Numbered from the stretch's first letter, positions 24,637-33,541 are shown. The stretch: 64,000 bases of DNA from Amycolatopsis xylanica (GCF_900107045.1 NZ_FNON01000004.1:744001-808000), one strand, 5' to 3'. The notes: generated by a model from the sequence alone, not told the origin. Numbers and translations: made by a program.

Positions 24637-26061
24637 TCAGTCCACGCAGTTGTCGCCGTCCGGGCTGATCGGCGGCGGCCCGCCCGCCGCACCACCGCCG
24701 TCGGAAACCCCGGGTCCGTTGTAGACCTGGCCGAGCAGGACTTCGACGTGCCCGGCGGGAACATCCCCCGAGACCTGCGTGGTAAGGCCTCCGAGCTGCT
24801 TGGCGATGTCCGCCCCCGCCGCCGCGAGATCGGCAGGAAAGCGCACCAGGGAGGTGCGCCGCGCGGGCACATTGTCGGTTCTGCCCTGCGCGAAACCCTT
24901 GCCGGTCAGCACCGACGACACGCGCGCGGCGAGCCCGTCCTTCGGCGAGGCGTTCAGGACGTCGACGGCCACCTGCGGCGTGGCGGGCGCCGCGCCGATC
25001 AGTCCGGCCGCGAACGCCTTGATCTGCACCGGATCGACCTGGACCGCGGTCGCCGTCGGCTTGCTCGGGTTGTAGCGGTAGTCGACGTTCACCACCGGCA
25101 CGGTGTCGAACTGGATGCCGCCGCCGGAGATCCCGTTCATCTGGCGCACGAAGTCCAGCAGATCCCAGGATTCGTCCAGCACCACCGACTTCTTCACGGC
25201 CTCGATGAGATCCGAGAGCCGCCCGGGGTTGGCCAAAGTGCCTTGTGACAACACACTGCGCGCCAGCGCGGCCAGGAATACCTGCTGGCGCCGCACCCGG
25301 TCGAGGTCGGTCCGGGGCAGGCCGTCGCGCTGCCGGACGAACGCGAGCGCCTCGCTGCCCGAGATCGTCTGCGGCCCGGCCGGGAAGTCCGCGCCCGAGT
25401 TCTCGTCCTTCGTCGCCTTCTTGAGGCAGACGTCGACGCCGCCGACGGCCTTGCTGATCTCGTAGAAGCTCAGCAGGTTGACCTCGGCGTAGTGGTCGAT
25501 CTTGACCCCGGTCAGGTCCTCGACCACCTGCCGCGTCGCGCGCCTGCCCGCGGTCAGCGAGTCCTTGTAGATCTTGGCCTTGTCGGTGACGCCCGCTTTC
25601 CTGAGCCGCCCGGCCTCGGCCAGCTTGGTCAGCCCGAACGCGGAGTTGATCTTGCCTTTGCCCAGGTCGCCGGGGAGTTGCACATATGAGTCGCGCGGAA
25701 TCGAGAACGCGCGGACGTCCTTCTTGCCGTTCGGGATCCGCAGCACCATCAACGTGTCGGTGAGGTCGTCGCCGTTCGCGCCGGCGCGCAGTTCCCGCAG
25801 CACCTCGGCGGGCAGCGGATTGCCAAATTGGTCGTCGCGCGCGTCGCGGCCGACCAGCAGGATGTCGAGCGAGCCGTCCGCGGGCTGTTCGCCGGGCTTG
25901 GCGCCGTCGATGACGTCCACTCGCTCGACGCCGTCCAGCGAACTCAGTGCCGTGTAGCCGTAGGCCGTGGCACCGAACACGGCACAGGCCACGCACGCGA
26001 CGACGGCTTTCCCCAGTATGCGCACGCCCCCTAGACGCCGCGGTGCGCGCTTCTGCTGCAC
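24637..26061 (-). CDS. LytR-CpsA-Psr (LCP) family cell-wall polymer transferase with LytR_C domain
   Basis: Product of 474 residues. Start GTG 26061 with AGGA 6 bases upstream. Basic N-terminus, then one membrane helix (ILGKAVVACVACAVFGATAY). LCP core: DILLVGRDARDD, RIPNGKKDVRAFSIPRDSYV, GKINSAFGL, and the active-site block ALAFVRQRDGLPRTDLDRVRR. C-terminal LytR_C domain from about 350 (VDVLNASPKDGLAARV). LCP enzymes attach arabinogalactan or teichoic-acid-like polymers to peptidoglycan at the outer face of the membrane. It starts 19 bases after the SDR gene. Confidence 0.92.
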   Translation of the reverse strand: MQQKRAPRRLGGVRILGKAVVACVACAVFGATAYGYTALSSLDGVERVDVIDGAKPGEQPADGSLDILLVGRDARDDQFGNPLPAEVLRELRAGANGDDLTDTLMVLRIPNGKKDVRAFSIPRDSYVQLPGDLGKGKINSAFGLTKLAEAGRLRKAGVTDKAKIYKDSLTAGRRATRQVVEDLTGVKIDHYAEVNLLSFYEISKAVGGVDVCLKKATKDENSGADFPAGPQTISGSEALAFVRQRDGLPRTDLDRVRRQQVFLAALARSVLSQGTLANPGRLSDLIEAVKKSVVLDESWDLLDFVRQMNGISGGGIQFDTVPVVNVDYRYNPSKPTATAVQVDPVQIKAFAAGLIGAAPATPQVAVDVLNASPKDGLAARVSSVLTGKGFAQGRTDNVPARRTSLVRFPADLAAAGADIAKQLGGLTTQVSGDVPAGHVEVLLGQVYNGPGVSDGGGAAGGPPPISPDGDNCVD

Positions 26062-26080
26062 GCGTGTCCTGGATCACAAG

Positions 26081-26803
26081 TCAATGCAGGTAGGACGCGC
26101 CGTTCAGATCGAGGACCGCGCCCGACGCCCAGTCCGACGAGGCCAGGTAGACCACGGCGGCCGCGACCTCCTCGGCCGTGCCGACCCGGCCGAACGGGCT
26201 CTGCGCGCGCAACGCGTCGTCGACGCGGTCGGCGACCCGCGAGGTCATGGTGAATCCAGGCGCCACGGTCGCCACCGCGATGCCGTGCGGCGCGAGGGAA
26301 ACGGCGAGCGACTGGCCCAGCGAGTGCAGCGCCGCCTTGCTCGCGCCATAAGCCGGATGGTCGGGCTCGCCGCGAAACGCCCCGCGTGAGCCGATGTTGA
26401 CGACGTGTCCCGGCGCGCCACGCGCGATCAGATTCCGCGCGACGCTGTACGTGAGGTTGGCGGTGCCGAACACGTTCACGCCGAAGGTTTCCTGGAACGA
26501 CCGCTGCCAGTCCGCGTAGGACACGTCGGGCACGGCGTGCGCGTTCTCCGGCCCGGTGGCGATGGCCGCGTTGTTCACGAGCACGTCGACCCCGCCGAGC
26601 GCCTCCTCCGCGAAGTCGGCGATCCGCCGCGCGGCGACGGGATCCGACAGATCGCCTTGGACGAGCGCGTGGCCGTCGCCCTCGATGAGCTCCGGCTTGT
26701 TCGAGCCGTAGTGCATGACGACGCGATCACCGAGCGCCGCGAACGCCTCCGCCACCGCGCGCCCGATGCCACTCGAAGCACCCGTGACCAGCACGCCCCT
26801 CAT
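26081..26803 (-). CDS. Short-chain dehydrogenase/reductase
   Basis: Product of 240 residues, classical SDR: NAD(P) motif TGASSGIG at residue 7, NNAA near 87, catalytic NIGSRGAF serine, and YGASK with Tyr/Lys. Resembles FabG-type 3-oxoacyl reductases; the real substrate is unknown. Its ATG overlaps the VOC gene stop (26800-26803), so the two are translationally coupled, under a promoter shared with the divergent GntR gene. Confidence 0.9.
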   Translation of the reverse strand: MRGVLVTGASSGIGRAVAEAFAALGDRVVMHYGSNKPELIEGDGHALVQGDLSDPVAARRIADFAEEALGGVDVLVNNAAIATGPENAHAVPDVSYADWQRSFQETFGVNVFGTANLTYSVARNLIARGAPGHVVNIGSRGAFRGEPDHPAYGASKAALHSLGQSLAVSLAPHGIAVATVAPGFTMTSRVADRVDDALRAQSPFGRVGTAEEVAAAVVYLASSDWASGAVLDLNGASYLH

Positions 26804-27219
26804 TTGGCGAACAACTGCGACTCGTCGCGGAAAGCCTTGAACTCCAAGGCGTTCCCGGCGGGGTCATGCAGGAACATCGTCCACTGCTCCCCCGGTTCGC
26901 CCGCGAAGCGCTGGTACGGCTCGATGACGAACGGGATGTCCGCGCCGCGCAGCCGGTCCGCGAGGACGTGGAAGGCGTCAACACTGAGGATCAGCCCGAA
27001 ATGCGGCACCGGCACGTCATGGCCGTCGACCGGGTTCCGGCCCGCCTCGGGGGGCGCGCCGGGCACGACGTGAGTGACCAGCTGGTGGCCGTGGAAGTCC
27101 CAGTCGACCCACTGGGTGGACGAGCGGCCCTCCTCGAGCCCGAGCACGTCGCCGTAGAAGGCGCGCGAGGCGGCCAGATCGTCGACGGGGATGGCGAGAT
27201 GGAAACCAGGTCGTGTCAT
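26800..27219 (-). CDS. VOC-family (glyoxalase/dioxygenase fold) protein
   Basis: Product of 139 residues. One VOC unit pair: FHLAIPVDDLAASRAFYGDVLG at the start (first metal histidine), then PHFGLILSV and FLHDPAGNALEFKAF (conserved glutamate at the end). The family includes glyoxalases, extradiol dioxygenases and resistance proteins; metal-binding His/Glu positions are present. First gene of the run that continues with SDR, LCP and LLM genes; divergent from the GntR regulator. Confidence 0.85.
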   Translation of the reverse strand: MTRPGFHLAIPVDDLAASRAFYGDVLGLEEGRSSTQWVDWDFHGHQLVTHVVPGAPPEAGRNPVDGHDVPVPHFGLILSVDAFHVLADRLRGADIPFVIEPYQRFAGEPGEQWTMFLHDPAGNALEFKAFRDESQLFAK

Positions 27220-27228
27220 GAGACCAGG

Positions 27229-27258
27229 TTGACCGAGCGATGTTCGAATGTCAACATT
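27229..27258 (+). promoter_or_regulatory. Promoter and operator for gntR / VOC-SDR divergon
   Basis: TTGACC (27229-27234) and AACATT (27253-27258, spacing 18) could be the -35 and -10 for the GntR gene, with the ATG only 5 bases further (nearly leaderless). The -10 lies inside the inverted repeat ATGTTCGAATGTCAACAT (27240-27257), a likely GntR operator that would give autorepression and control of the divergent VOC gene. Confidence 0.5.
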
Positions 27259-27263
27259 AGGAC

Positions 27264-27956
27264 ATGAGCTCTCCTCAGGTCCGCAAAGCCGTCCGCAGAG
27301 GCCTCGCGCACGAGGCGGCGGACAAGGTGCGCGACGCGATCTTCGCGGGTGAGTTCCCGCCGGGCTCCCCGCTCAAGGAAGTCGACCTGGCGGCCTCACT
27401 CGACGTCAGCCGTGGCTCCGTGCGCGAAGGGCTGGCGATCCTCGCGCAGGAGGGCCTCATCCGCTCGGAATGGCATCGCGGCACCACGGTCATCGAGCTG
27501 ACCCCCGCCGACATCGACGAGGTCTACTCGGTCCGCGCCGCGCTCGACAGCCTCGCCGCCCGCACCGCCCAAACCCGCGCCGATCCCGCAGCGCTGGCCG
27601 AACTGGACCGCTGCGTCGACGCGATGGCCGCCGAACTCGCCTCCGGCAACGGCCCGCGCCTGCTGGCGCTGGACATCGCCTTCCACGACGCGATCTACGC
27701 GGCCGCGGGCAACGGCAGGCTCACGGCCGCGTGGGAGGCGATCCGCTCGCAGGTCCACCTGTTCCAGCTCAGCCGCATCACGCTCGGCACCGAGCACTAC
27801 CGCGCGCGGGTCGTCGGCGAGCACCGCGAACTCGCCGCGCTCATCCGCGACGGCGACCCCGAAGTGCTGAGCCAGGTCGCGGAGGAGCACGTGCACTCGG
27901 CGCGGCGCACCCTGCTGGAGAAGCTGACGGTCCAGGTACCCCTCACGAGTGGCTGA
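27264..27956 (+). CDS. GntR-family regulator (FadR/FCD subfamily)
   Basis: Product of 230 residues. N-terminal winged helix AADKVRDAIFAGEFPPGSPLKE followed by LAASLDVSRGSVREGLAIL. From residue 80 an all-helical FCD ligand domain with conserved His/Asp for a metal (DIAFHDAIYAAAGN; GEHRELAALIRDGD; EEHVHSAR). Usually binds carboxylic-acid metabolites. Divergent from VOC-SDR with 44 bases between starts, so it probably controls them. Confidence 0.9.
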   Translation: MSSPQVRKAVRRGLAHEAADKVRDAIFAGEFPPGSPLKEVDLAASLDVSRGSVREGLAILAQEGLIRSEWHRGTTVIELTPADIDEVYSVRAALDSLAARTAQTRADPAALAELDRCVDAMAAELASGNGPRLLALDIAFHDAIYAAAGNGRLTAAWEAIRSQVHLFQLSRITLGTEHYRARVVGEHRELAALIRDGDPEVLSQVAEEHVHSARRTLLEKLTVQVPLTSG

Positions 27957-28018
27957 GGGAACGACTCTCTCCCGTCTCACGTCTTTCTGTGGTCGGATGG
28001 TCACAGAGGGAGGTCCCG

Positions 28019-28339
28019 ATGAGTGGAGGGTATGGGGTCGTCATCGACACCATCGAGCGAGCATCGGCCGCGGCGGCCCGCGCGGCCGACGCGGTCCGCC
28101 CGGTGGACCTGGCAGGAACGCTCACCGGGATCCCGCTGGGCTTACCGGGCGGCCGATCCGTCGACGCGGCAAGACAGCTGCACGACGTGTGGGCACGCGA
28201 GCTGCCGACTTGGCTGACGAACATGGCCGACTACGCCCGCCAGCTGCGCACCGCCGCCGCGCATTACCGGGTCAACGAAGCCGACGCACAGGCCGATCTG
28301 CACGAGGTGCTCGTGCGCGGCGGAGCGAGGCCGGTCTGA
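28019..28339 (+). CDS. Small ESX-type helical protein, partner of DUF1023 hydrolase
   Basis: Product of 106 residues with a good ribosome site (AGGGAGG) 6 bases before ATG 28019. No signal peptide; helical and alanine-rich (ERASAAAARAADAVRP; ARELPTWLTNMADYARQLR), similar in size to WXG100-like proteins. The TGA stop overlaps the ATG of the DUF1023 gene (TGATG), so the two proteins are made together, as in ESX-type toxin or effector operons. Confidence 0.7.
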   Translation: MSGGYGVVIDTIERASAAAARAADAVRPVDLAGTLTGIPLGLPGGRSVDAARQLHDVWARELPTWLTNMADYARQLRTAAAHYRVNEADAQADLHEVLVRGGARPV

Positions 28340-29967
28340 TGGTCTCCTGGGGTGACGTACGGCAGTGGAACGCCGGCGCGATCGGCGGCGTCGCGGACTC
28401 GCTCAACCAGCGCTGCACCACACTGATCGCGTCCAACGACGACGTCGAGCGCGCGATCGTCCGCGAAGGCTGGCTCGGCGCCGCGGCGGTCGCCGCCGGC
28501 CAACGCGGCCGGGTTTTGATCTCGGGCTTGGAACAGCGCGTCGCCGAAGCATCGGCGGTCCGCCGCGCGGCACACGAGGTCCAGCTCGCCGTCGAGCGCA
28601 TCTCGTCCTTCGTCCGCGAGACCGACGAACTCGCCCGCTCGAACGGCTGGTTCATCGGCACCGACGGAGCACTCGTCCTGCTCCCGACGGCCGGTCACCC
28701 GCCCCCACCGGAAGTCGTGGCCCGCCAGAACCAGGTCAAGATCGAGCTTCTCGACCGCATCGAGCAACTCCTGCGCCGCGCCACCGACGTCGACGCCGAT
28801 TTCGCGGCGATACTGACGAAGGCGATGCGCGGCGAGATCACCGAGCAGGACGCGACGAGCCTCGCCCAGGCGGCCGACGCCGGTGACCGGCAAAGCGGTT
28901 TGTCGATCATCGGACCGCCTGAAGGTGGAACGCCTGGCGACAACAAGGCTTGGTGGGCAAGCCTTTCGGACACAGCGAAGGGCGTGATCCTGCGGGACAA
29001 TCCGGACCTGGTGCGGAACCTGGACGGGATCCCGATCGTGGACCGAGATGCCGCGAACCGCGCCGTGCTGCACCGGGAGATCGGCAAACTCGAAGCGGAG
29101 GCCTCGGCGCTGGCGCGAGGCAATCCGAACAGTTCGCGCGTGAACAACCCCGTTGACTGGCCTGGCAAGGAAAAGCTCGACGCCGTACTGGGGAAGCTGG
29201 ATGGTCTCCGGGCGATCGACGCCCGGCTGAATCATCCAGCGGGTGGCCAATCGCAGGCGTTCCTGATCGGGCTCGATGTGACCGGCGACGGGAAAGCGAT
29301 CGTGTCAGCCGGAAACCCGGACACGGCAAGGAATGTCGCGACCTATGTACCGGGGACCGGAGCCGGGCTCGCGGGGATGGCAGACGAAATGACCCGAGCC
29401 GACCGCATGGTCGACGCGGCACACACCGCGGACTCTCCTTCAACGGCGGTCATAGCCTGGGTCGGCTACGACGCTCCCAATGAAGTCGTGCCGAATGCGA
29501 TAAGCGCCAGCTACGCCGACGCGGCGAAGAAGGATCTCGATTCATTTCAAGACGGGCTGCGAGCGACCCATCAAGGTGAGCCGTCCCACAACACGGCGAT
29601 CGGCCACAGTTACGGCACGACCGTCGTTGGCCACGCCGCTCGCGACGAGCACCTCGCGGTCGATGACATCGTCTTCGTCGCCAGCCCTGGGGTCGGTGTC
29701 GACCAAGCGGCCAAACTCGGCCTGCCACCGGGGCATGTGCATGCCACCGTCGATGCGCACGACCCGATCCAGCTGACACCGGTTCACGGGATCGAACCCC
29801 AGAACGCGGGGTTCGACGCCAACGTCTTCACCTCGGGCCCCACCGATCCAGCCCAAGCCATCGCCGGGCAGTGGTACGCGGACAGGGCACACAGCATGTA
29901 CTGGGATCCGGGCAACAAGGCACTCGACAACATGGGCCGCATCATCGCCGGGCAACCGACCTACTAG
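28339..29967 (+). CDS. DUF1023 alpha/beta hydrolase, ESX-type
   Basis: Product of 542 residues. The first 130 residues are a WXG-like helical region (WGDVRQWNAGAIGGVADSL, GWLGAAAVAAGQR); from about 320 comes a DUF1023 alpha/beta hydrolase with nucleophile elbow AIGHSYGTTVVG, VASPGVGV, acid in VDAHDPIQL and RAHSMYWDPGN carrying a histidine. Such proteins are ESX-associated, probably exported hydrolases or effectors. Coupled to the small helical protein before it and 13 bases from the lipoprotein after it. It may have an antibacterial or surface-remodelling role; inference only. Confidence 0.82.
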   Translation: MVSWGDVRQWNAGAIGGVADSLNQRCTTLIASNDDVERAIVREGWLGAAAVAAGQRGRVLISGLEQRVAEASAVRRAAHEVQLAVERISSFVRETDELARSNGWFIGTDGALVLLPTAGHPPPPEVVARQNQVKIELLDRIEQLLRRATDVDADFAAILTKAMRGEITEQDATSLAQAADAGDRQSGLSIIGPPEGGTPGDNKAWWASLSDTAKGVILRDNPDLVRNLDGIPIVDRDAANRAVLHREIGKLEAEASALARGNPNSSRVNNPVDWPGKEKLDAVLGKLDGLRAIDARLNHPAGGQSQAFLIGLDVTGDGKAIVSAGNPDTARNVATYVPGTGAGLAGMADEMTRADRMVDAAHTADSPSTAVIAWVGYDAPNEVVPNAISASYADAAKKDLDSFQDGLRATHQGEPSHNTAIGHSYGTTVVGHAARDEHLAVDDIVFVASPGVGVDQAAKLGLPPGHVHATVDAHDPIQLTPVHGIEPQNAGFDANVFTSGPTDPAQAIAGQWYADRAHSMYWDPGNKALDNMGRIIAGQPTY

Positions 29968-29980
29968 GGAGAAGGCGGCT

Positions 29981-30622
29981 ATGCGGACATATTCACTGGC
30001 AACGGTGATCGTGCTGGCGGCCTTGAGCGTGACTGCTTGCAGAGGAGACGATATGAAGCCGACGATCACCGCCGAGGAAGCGAACCGTCTTGTCGAGGAC
30101 TACGCGATGAAGGTTCGCGAAGCGCTGCCACCGGAGGCCGAGTACAAGCTCTACGCCTCGGAAAACCGGGGCAGTTGCACCGACCCGTCCGACAATGGGG
30201 CGCAAGGGCGGGTGCTGGCTTCGCGCAGCTACGAGGTCAACGGGCTGCCCTCGGACAAGATCCCGTCTTATTTCGACGCTCTCCGCACCTGGTGGCTGAA
30301 CCACGGCTTCCACGTGCTCGACAACACTCCGCAGAACGAGTTCCTGTGGGTCGAGAACAACGCTGATGGCTTCAGGATGACTTTCAAGGCGAGTCCCGGC
30401 AAAAAGAACTTGTTCCTCATCTCCACCTCGCCCTGCGTCTGGCCAGGAGGCAAGCCGCTTCCCACGGCTCAGGGCACCGGTAACGCGCCAGGCGGCCAAG
30501 CCCAACCGGTACCGCCACCCACTACGGCCACACCTAGTCCGGTTCGAGCCCGGCGCCCGCGCCCTAAGCCCGTCGACGAGGAAGTCGAAGATTTCGACCA
30601 GATCGACTGGACCGACTCTTAA
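29981..30622 (+). CDS. Hypothetical lipoprotein of the DUF1023 operon
   Basis: Product of 213 residues with a lipobox (VLAALSVTAC, lipidated Cys at residue 20). The domain from 30 to 150 includes two cysteines (RGSCTDPS and STSPCVWPG), followed by a proline/arginine-rich tail and the acidic end DEEVEDFDQIDWTDS. No known family recognised. Third gene of the operon; a plausible immunity or surface partner of the preceding hydrolase (inference from position). Confidence 0.7.
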   Translation: MRTYSLATVIVLAALSVTACRGDDMKPTITAEEANRLVEDYAMKVREALPPEAEYKLYASENRGSCTDPSDNGAQGRVLASRSYEVNGLPSDKIPSYFDALRTWWLNHGFHVLDNTPQNEFLWVENNADGFRMTFKASPGKKNLFLISTSPCVWPGGKPLPTAQGTGNAPGGQAQPVPPPTTATPSPVRARRPRPKPVDEEVEDFDQIDWTDS

Positions 30623-30641
30623 GCGGTTCGACTGTGCGCGG

Positions 30642-30726
30642 TTTCCCCCTCAGTCAACCCGCTTGTCGTGTGTGCTGGGGGTCGTGAGTGTTCCGGCCGG
30701 TTAGAACCGGCCGGAACACTCACGAG
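30642..30726. repeat. Family-1 palindrome, copy D, with homologous upstream segment
   Basis: The perfect palindrome occupies 30682-30725: 21-base arms (TCGTGAGTGTTCCGGCCGG then TT) around AG. The 40 bases before it (TTTCCCCCTCAGTCAA..., GCTTGTC-TGTG-GCTG) match the segment in front of copy E at 45189, so the repeated unit is about 83 bp. Read on the minus strand, the right arm holds the TGA stop of the MerR gene (30720-30722). Convergent gene ends: bidirectional terminator. Confidence 0.9.
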
Positions 30727-31079
30727 TCCTTGGCGGCGTCGATGACCTCGTCGAGCACGTCCCGCGCGTTGGCGAGCTCGACCATCATCCGGTCGATGCG
30801 CTCACGTTCGCCGATCAGCTCGGTGACCAGTTTCGGGGTGGCGATCGGCGAAGGACCACCGTCCGCGTCCCGCATGCATGGCAGCAACTGCGCGATCTTC
30901 TTGCTGTGCAAGCCGGCGGCGAACAGTTCCTGGATGCGGATCACGCGGTCGACCGCTCGCTCGGGGTAGTCGCGCTGGCCGCCGGGCGTGCGGTCCGCCG
31001 TCAGGAGTCGCTGCTGCTCGTAGTAACGCAGCGACCGTTCGCTGACCCCGGTGCGCCGGGCGAGTTCACCGATCCGCAT
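30720..31079 (-). CDS. MerR-family regulator
   Basis: Product of 119 residues from ATG 31079: MRIGELARRTGVSERSLRYY, the helix-turn-helix, then RTPGGQRDYPERAVDRV and a dimerisation helix (RERIDRMMVELANARDVLDE). A single cysteine (LLPCMRDADGG) is too little for a metal-sensing site, so a drug- or redox-type MerR is more likely. Divergent from the deacetylase gene with 60 bases between starts. Confidence 0.9.
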   Translation of the reverse strand: MRIGELARRTGVSERSLRYYEQQRLLTADRTPGGQRDYPERAVDRVIRIQELFAAGLHSKKIAQLLPCMRDADGGPSPIATPKLVTELIGERERIDRMMVELANARDVLDEVIDAAKDS

Positions 31080-31139
31080 GGCCCCTCGCGTGCTGTGTGA
31101 GTTGAACCTGACACCGATGTTAGCTCTTACCGTCTCGGC

Positions 31140-32015
31140 ATGGATCTCTTCGACTACAGCCCGATCACCGAGCGTCCGCCGATCAGCTGGCCTGGCGGTG
31201 CGCGCGTCGCCGTCTACATCGGCCTCAATGTGGAGCACTTCCTCATCGACCGGGCGTCCACCAGCATCTGGCCCGGCACGGCTGATCTGGTCCCGGACGC
31301 GCTCAACCACGGCTGGCGCGACTACGGCGCCAGGGTCGGCATCTGGCGCACCATGCGGAGTCTCGACCGCCACTGCATCCGCGCCAGCGTCCTGCTGAAC
31401 TCCGCGGTCGCCGAGCACTACCCCCAGATCATCGCGGCGGGCCTCGAGCGGGATTGGGCTTGGCTCGCGCACGGGCGGACCAACTCCATCCTGCAGGCCG
31501 GCATGACCCTCGACGAAGAACGCGCGTTCCTCACCGACGTCGTCGAGACCATCACCGCCGCCACCGGCCGCCGCCCGCAAGGCTGGATGGGGCCAGGCCT
31601 GACCGAGACGTTCAACACCCCGTCCCTGCTCGCCGAGCTGGGCCTGGGTTACGTGCTGGACTGGACCAACGACGACCAGCCGTACGCGTTGAAGGTGCCC
31701 GGCATGCTCAGCGTGCCGTACTCGGTCGAGCTCAACGACCTGCTGGTGTTCGGCAAGGGCTTCACCGGCCCGGAATTCCTCCAGCTGGTCAAGGACCAGT
31801 ACGAGCAACTGAGCGCGGACTCCGAACACAGCGGCCGCGTCATGGCACTCGCACTGCACCCGTTCGTGATCGGCCAGCCGTTCCGGCACAAGTACCTCGA
31901 CCAGGCGCTGGAATACCTCGCCTCGCGGCCCGACGTCTGGCTGACCACCAGCGACGAGATCGCCGGCCACTATCGGGAGTCCTCTACCCGAACAGCTGGA
32001 CGACCTTGCGGATGA
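31140..32015 (+). CDS. Polysaccharide deacetylase / PuuE allantoinase-like protein
   Basis: Product of 291 residues. NodB-type barrel seen as GARVAVYIGLNVEHF (position of the catalytic Asp region), LAHGRTNSIL, GWMGPGLTETFNTP, VLDWTNDDQP and LHPFVIGQPFRHKYLDQALEYL. The N-E-H and LHP-x-GQPFR signature is that of PuuE-type and related deacetylases acting on small ureides or N-acyl groups rather than chitin. Probably regulated by the divergent MerR protein. Its last 32 bases overlap the convergent 36-residue MFS small-subunit gene. Confidence 0.82.
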   Translation: MDLFDYSPITERPPISWPGGARVAVYIGLNVEHFLIDRASTSIWPGTADLVPDALNHGWRDYGARVGIWRTMRSLDRHCIRASVLLNSAVAEHYPQIIAAGLERDWAWLAHGRTNSILQAGMTLDEERAFLTDVVETITAATGRRPQGWMGPGLTETFNTPSLLAELGLGYVLDWTNDDQPYALKVPGMLSVPYSVELNDLLVFGKGFTGPEFLQLVKDQYEQLSADSEHSGRVMALALHPFVIGQPFRHKYLDQALEYLASRPDVWLTTSDEIAGHYRESSTRTAGRPCG

Positions 32016-32094
32016 GTTCGTAGACGCCGTAGGCGAAGGGCAGCGCGACCCACAGCCAGACGAACACCATCAAACCCGTGCGGTTCTTCGTCAT
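31984..32094 (-). CDS. MFS transporter small subunit (36 residues)
   Basis: ATG at 32094, stop TAG at 31984. The product is one membrane helix between a short basic start and a charged end: TKNRTGLMVFVWLWVALPF then AYGVYELIRKVVQLFG. Tiny single-pass proteins of this type follow oxalate/formate-antiporter-like MFS genes. Its ATG overlaps the transporter stop (ATGA at 32091-32094), strong support for a real, coupled gene. Confidence 0.8.
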   Translation of the reverse strand: MTKNRTGLMVFVWLWVALPFAYGVYELIRKVVQLFG

Positions 32095-33440
32095 CGGACT
32101 TCACTCCCCACTCGCTCTGGCTCGTGGAACTTGGCGTTGACCGGGCGGACCAGTTCGTTGGCGAGGAAGCCGATGACCAGGAGCGCGATCATGATGAAGA
32201 ACGAGGTCGTGTAGAGGTCGGGGCCGACCTTGCCCGCGCGCTTCTGGCTGTCGGCGATGGCGTTGACGATGAGCGGGCCGAGCACGCCCGCCACCGACCA
32301 GGCGGTGAGGAGCCTGCCGTGGATGGCGCCCACCTGGTAGGTGCCGAACAGGTCCTTCAGGTAGGCCGGGATGGTCGCGAAACCGCCGCCGTAGAAGGAC
32401 AGGATCACCATCGCGCAGAGGATGAACACCGGCTTGGACGTGTTGGTCGTCAGCGCGATCGTGAGATACAGGAGCGCGCCGACGCCGAGGTACACGCGGT
32501 AGATGTTCTTGCGGCCGATGAGGTCCGATGTGGACGACCAGACGAACCTGCCGAGCATGTTGCACAGCGAGAGCAGTGCGACGAAGCCCGCCGCGGAGGC
32601 CGCGAGCACCGGGGTCGAGGTCTGCTTGAAGAAGTCGGTGATCATCGGCGACGCCTTTTCGAGGATGCCGATGCCCGCGGTGACGTTGAAGCAGAGGATG
32701 ACCCACAGGAGCCAGAACTGCGGGGTCTTGATGGCGTTGGCCGCCGAGACGTTGCCCTTCGAGATCAGGACGTGGCCGTGGTCGGTCTTGGGGACCCAGC
32801 CGTCGGGTTTCCAGTCGTCGGCGGGGACGCGGACGAGCAGGATGCCGAGCGTCATGAACACCGCGTAGACCAGGCCGTGCACGAGGAACGCGGTGGCGAT
32901 CGTGCCGGTGCTCCATGGCGCGGTGCCGAGCATCTGGTTGGACCAGGGTGAGGCGATGAGCGCGCCGCCGCCGAAGCCCATGATCGCGATGCCGGTCGCC
33001 ATGCCCGGCCGGTCGGGGAACCACTTGATCAGCGTCGAGACGGGCGAGATGTAGCCGATGCCGAGTCCGATGCCGCCGAGTCCGCCGTAGCCGAGCACGA
33101 CCAGCCAGTACTGGGAGGTCGCGACGCCGAGTGCGGAGACCAGGAAGCCGCTGCAGAAGCACACCATCGAGACGAACATCGCCCAGCGTGGGCCGTTGCG
33201 CTCGACGAAGGTGCCGCCGAAGGCCGCCGAGAGGCCGAGCATGACGATGCCCAGTTGGAAGGGCAGTGCGCTCTGGGTGCCGGATAGTGAGAGCGTCTTC
33301 TCCAGCGGTGGTTTGAACACGCTCCAGGCATAGGCCTGCCCGATGGACAGGTGGACCGACAGCGCCGCGGGCGGGACGAGCCAGCGGCTCCAGCCGGGTG
33401 GTGCGACGATGCGGGAACGATCCAGGAAGCCGAGGGCCAT
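32091..33440 (-). CDS. OFA-family MFS transporter (oxalate:formate antiporter-like)
   Basis: Product of 449 residues from ATG 33440, with GGAGG 6 bases upstream. Twelve hydrophobic segments; MFS landmarks include VERNGPRWAMFV (loop 2-3), GIGLGIGYISPVSTLIKWFP and the DLIGRKNIYR repeat. The start, SIGQAYAWSVFKPPLEKTL, is the signature of the OFA (OxlT/YhjX) subfamily that moves small carboxylates such as oxalate, formate or pyruvate. Operon with a one-helix small subunit; divergent from fdhD, which hints at formate physiology. Confidence 0.9.
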   Translation of the reverse strand: MALGFLDRSRIVAPPGWSRWLVPPAALSVHLSIGQAYAWSVFKPPLEKTLSLSGTQSALPFQLGIVMLGLSAAFGGTFVERNGPRWAMFVSMVCFCSGFLVSALGVATSQYWLVVLGYGGLGGIGLGIGYISPVSTLIKWFPDRPGMATGIAIMGFGGGALIASPWSNQMLGTAPWSTGTIATAFLVHGLVYAVFMTLGILLVRVPADDWKPDGWVPKTDHGHVLISKGNVSAANAIKTPQFWLLWVILCFNVTAGIGILEKASPMITDFFKQTSTPVLAASAAGFVALLSLCNMLGRFVWSSTSDLIGRKNIYRVYLGVGALLYLTIALTTNTSKPVFILCAMVILSFYGGGFATIPAYLKDLFGTYQVGAIHGRLLTAWSVAGVLGPLIVNAIADSQKRAGKVGPDLYTTSFFIMIALLVIGFLANELVRPVNAKFHEPERVGSEVR

Positions 33441-33472
33441 ACGACGCCTCCAGTGGTGAGGATGATCGAGCA

Positions 33473-33491
33473 GGAATGTAATACGCATTCC
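33473..33491. promoter_or_regulatory. Inverted repeat between OFA transporter and fdhD
   Basis: GGAATG / CATTCC with a 7-base AT-rich spacer (TAATACG), in the 101-bp divergent intergenic region. Candidate shared operator. Confidence 0.45.
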
Positions 33492-33541
33492 CGGCTGTTG
33501 CACCAGTCAGGTGTAGAAGGTTCGCGCGAAAGGGCAGGCTA

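Noticed and set aside
22892..27956. Natural-product gene cluster
   Set aside because: LLM oxidoreductase, SDR and VOC genes can be tailoring enzymes, but no PKS, NRPS, terpene or RiPP core gene is present.
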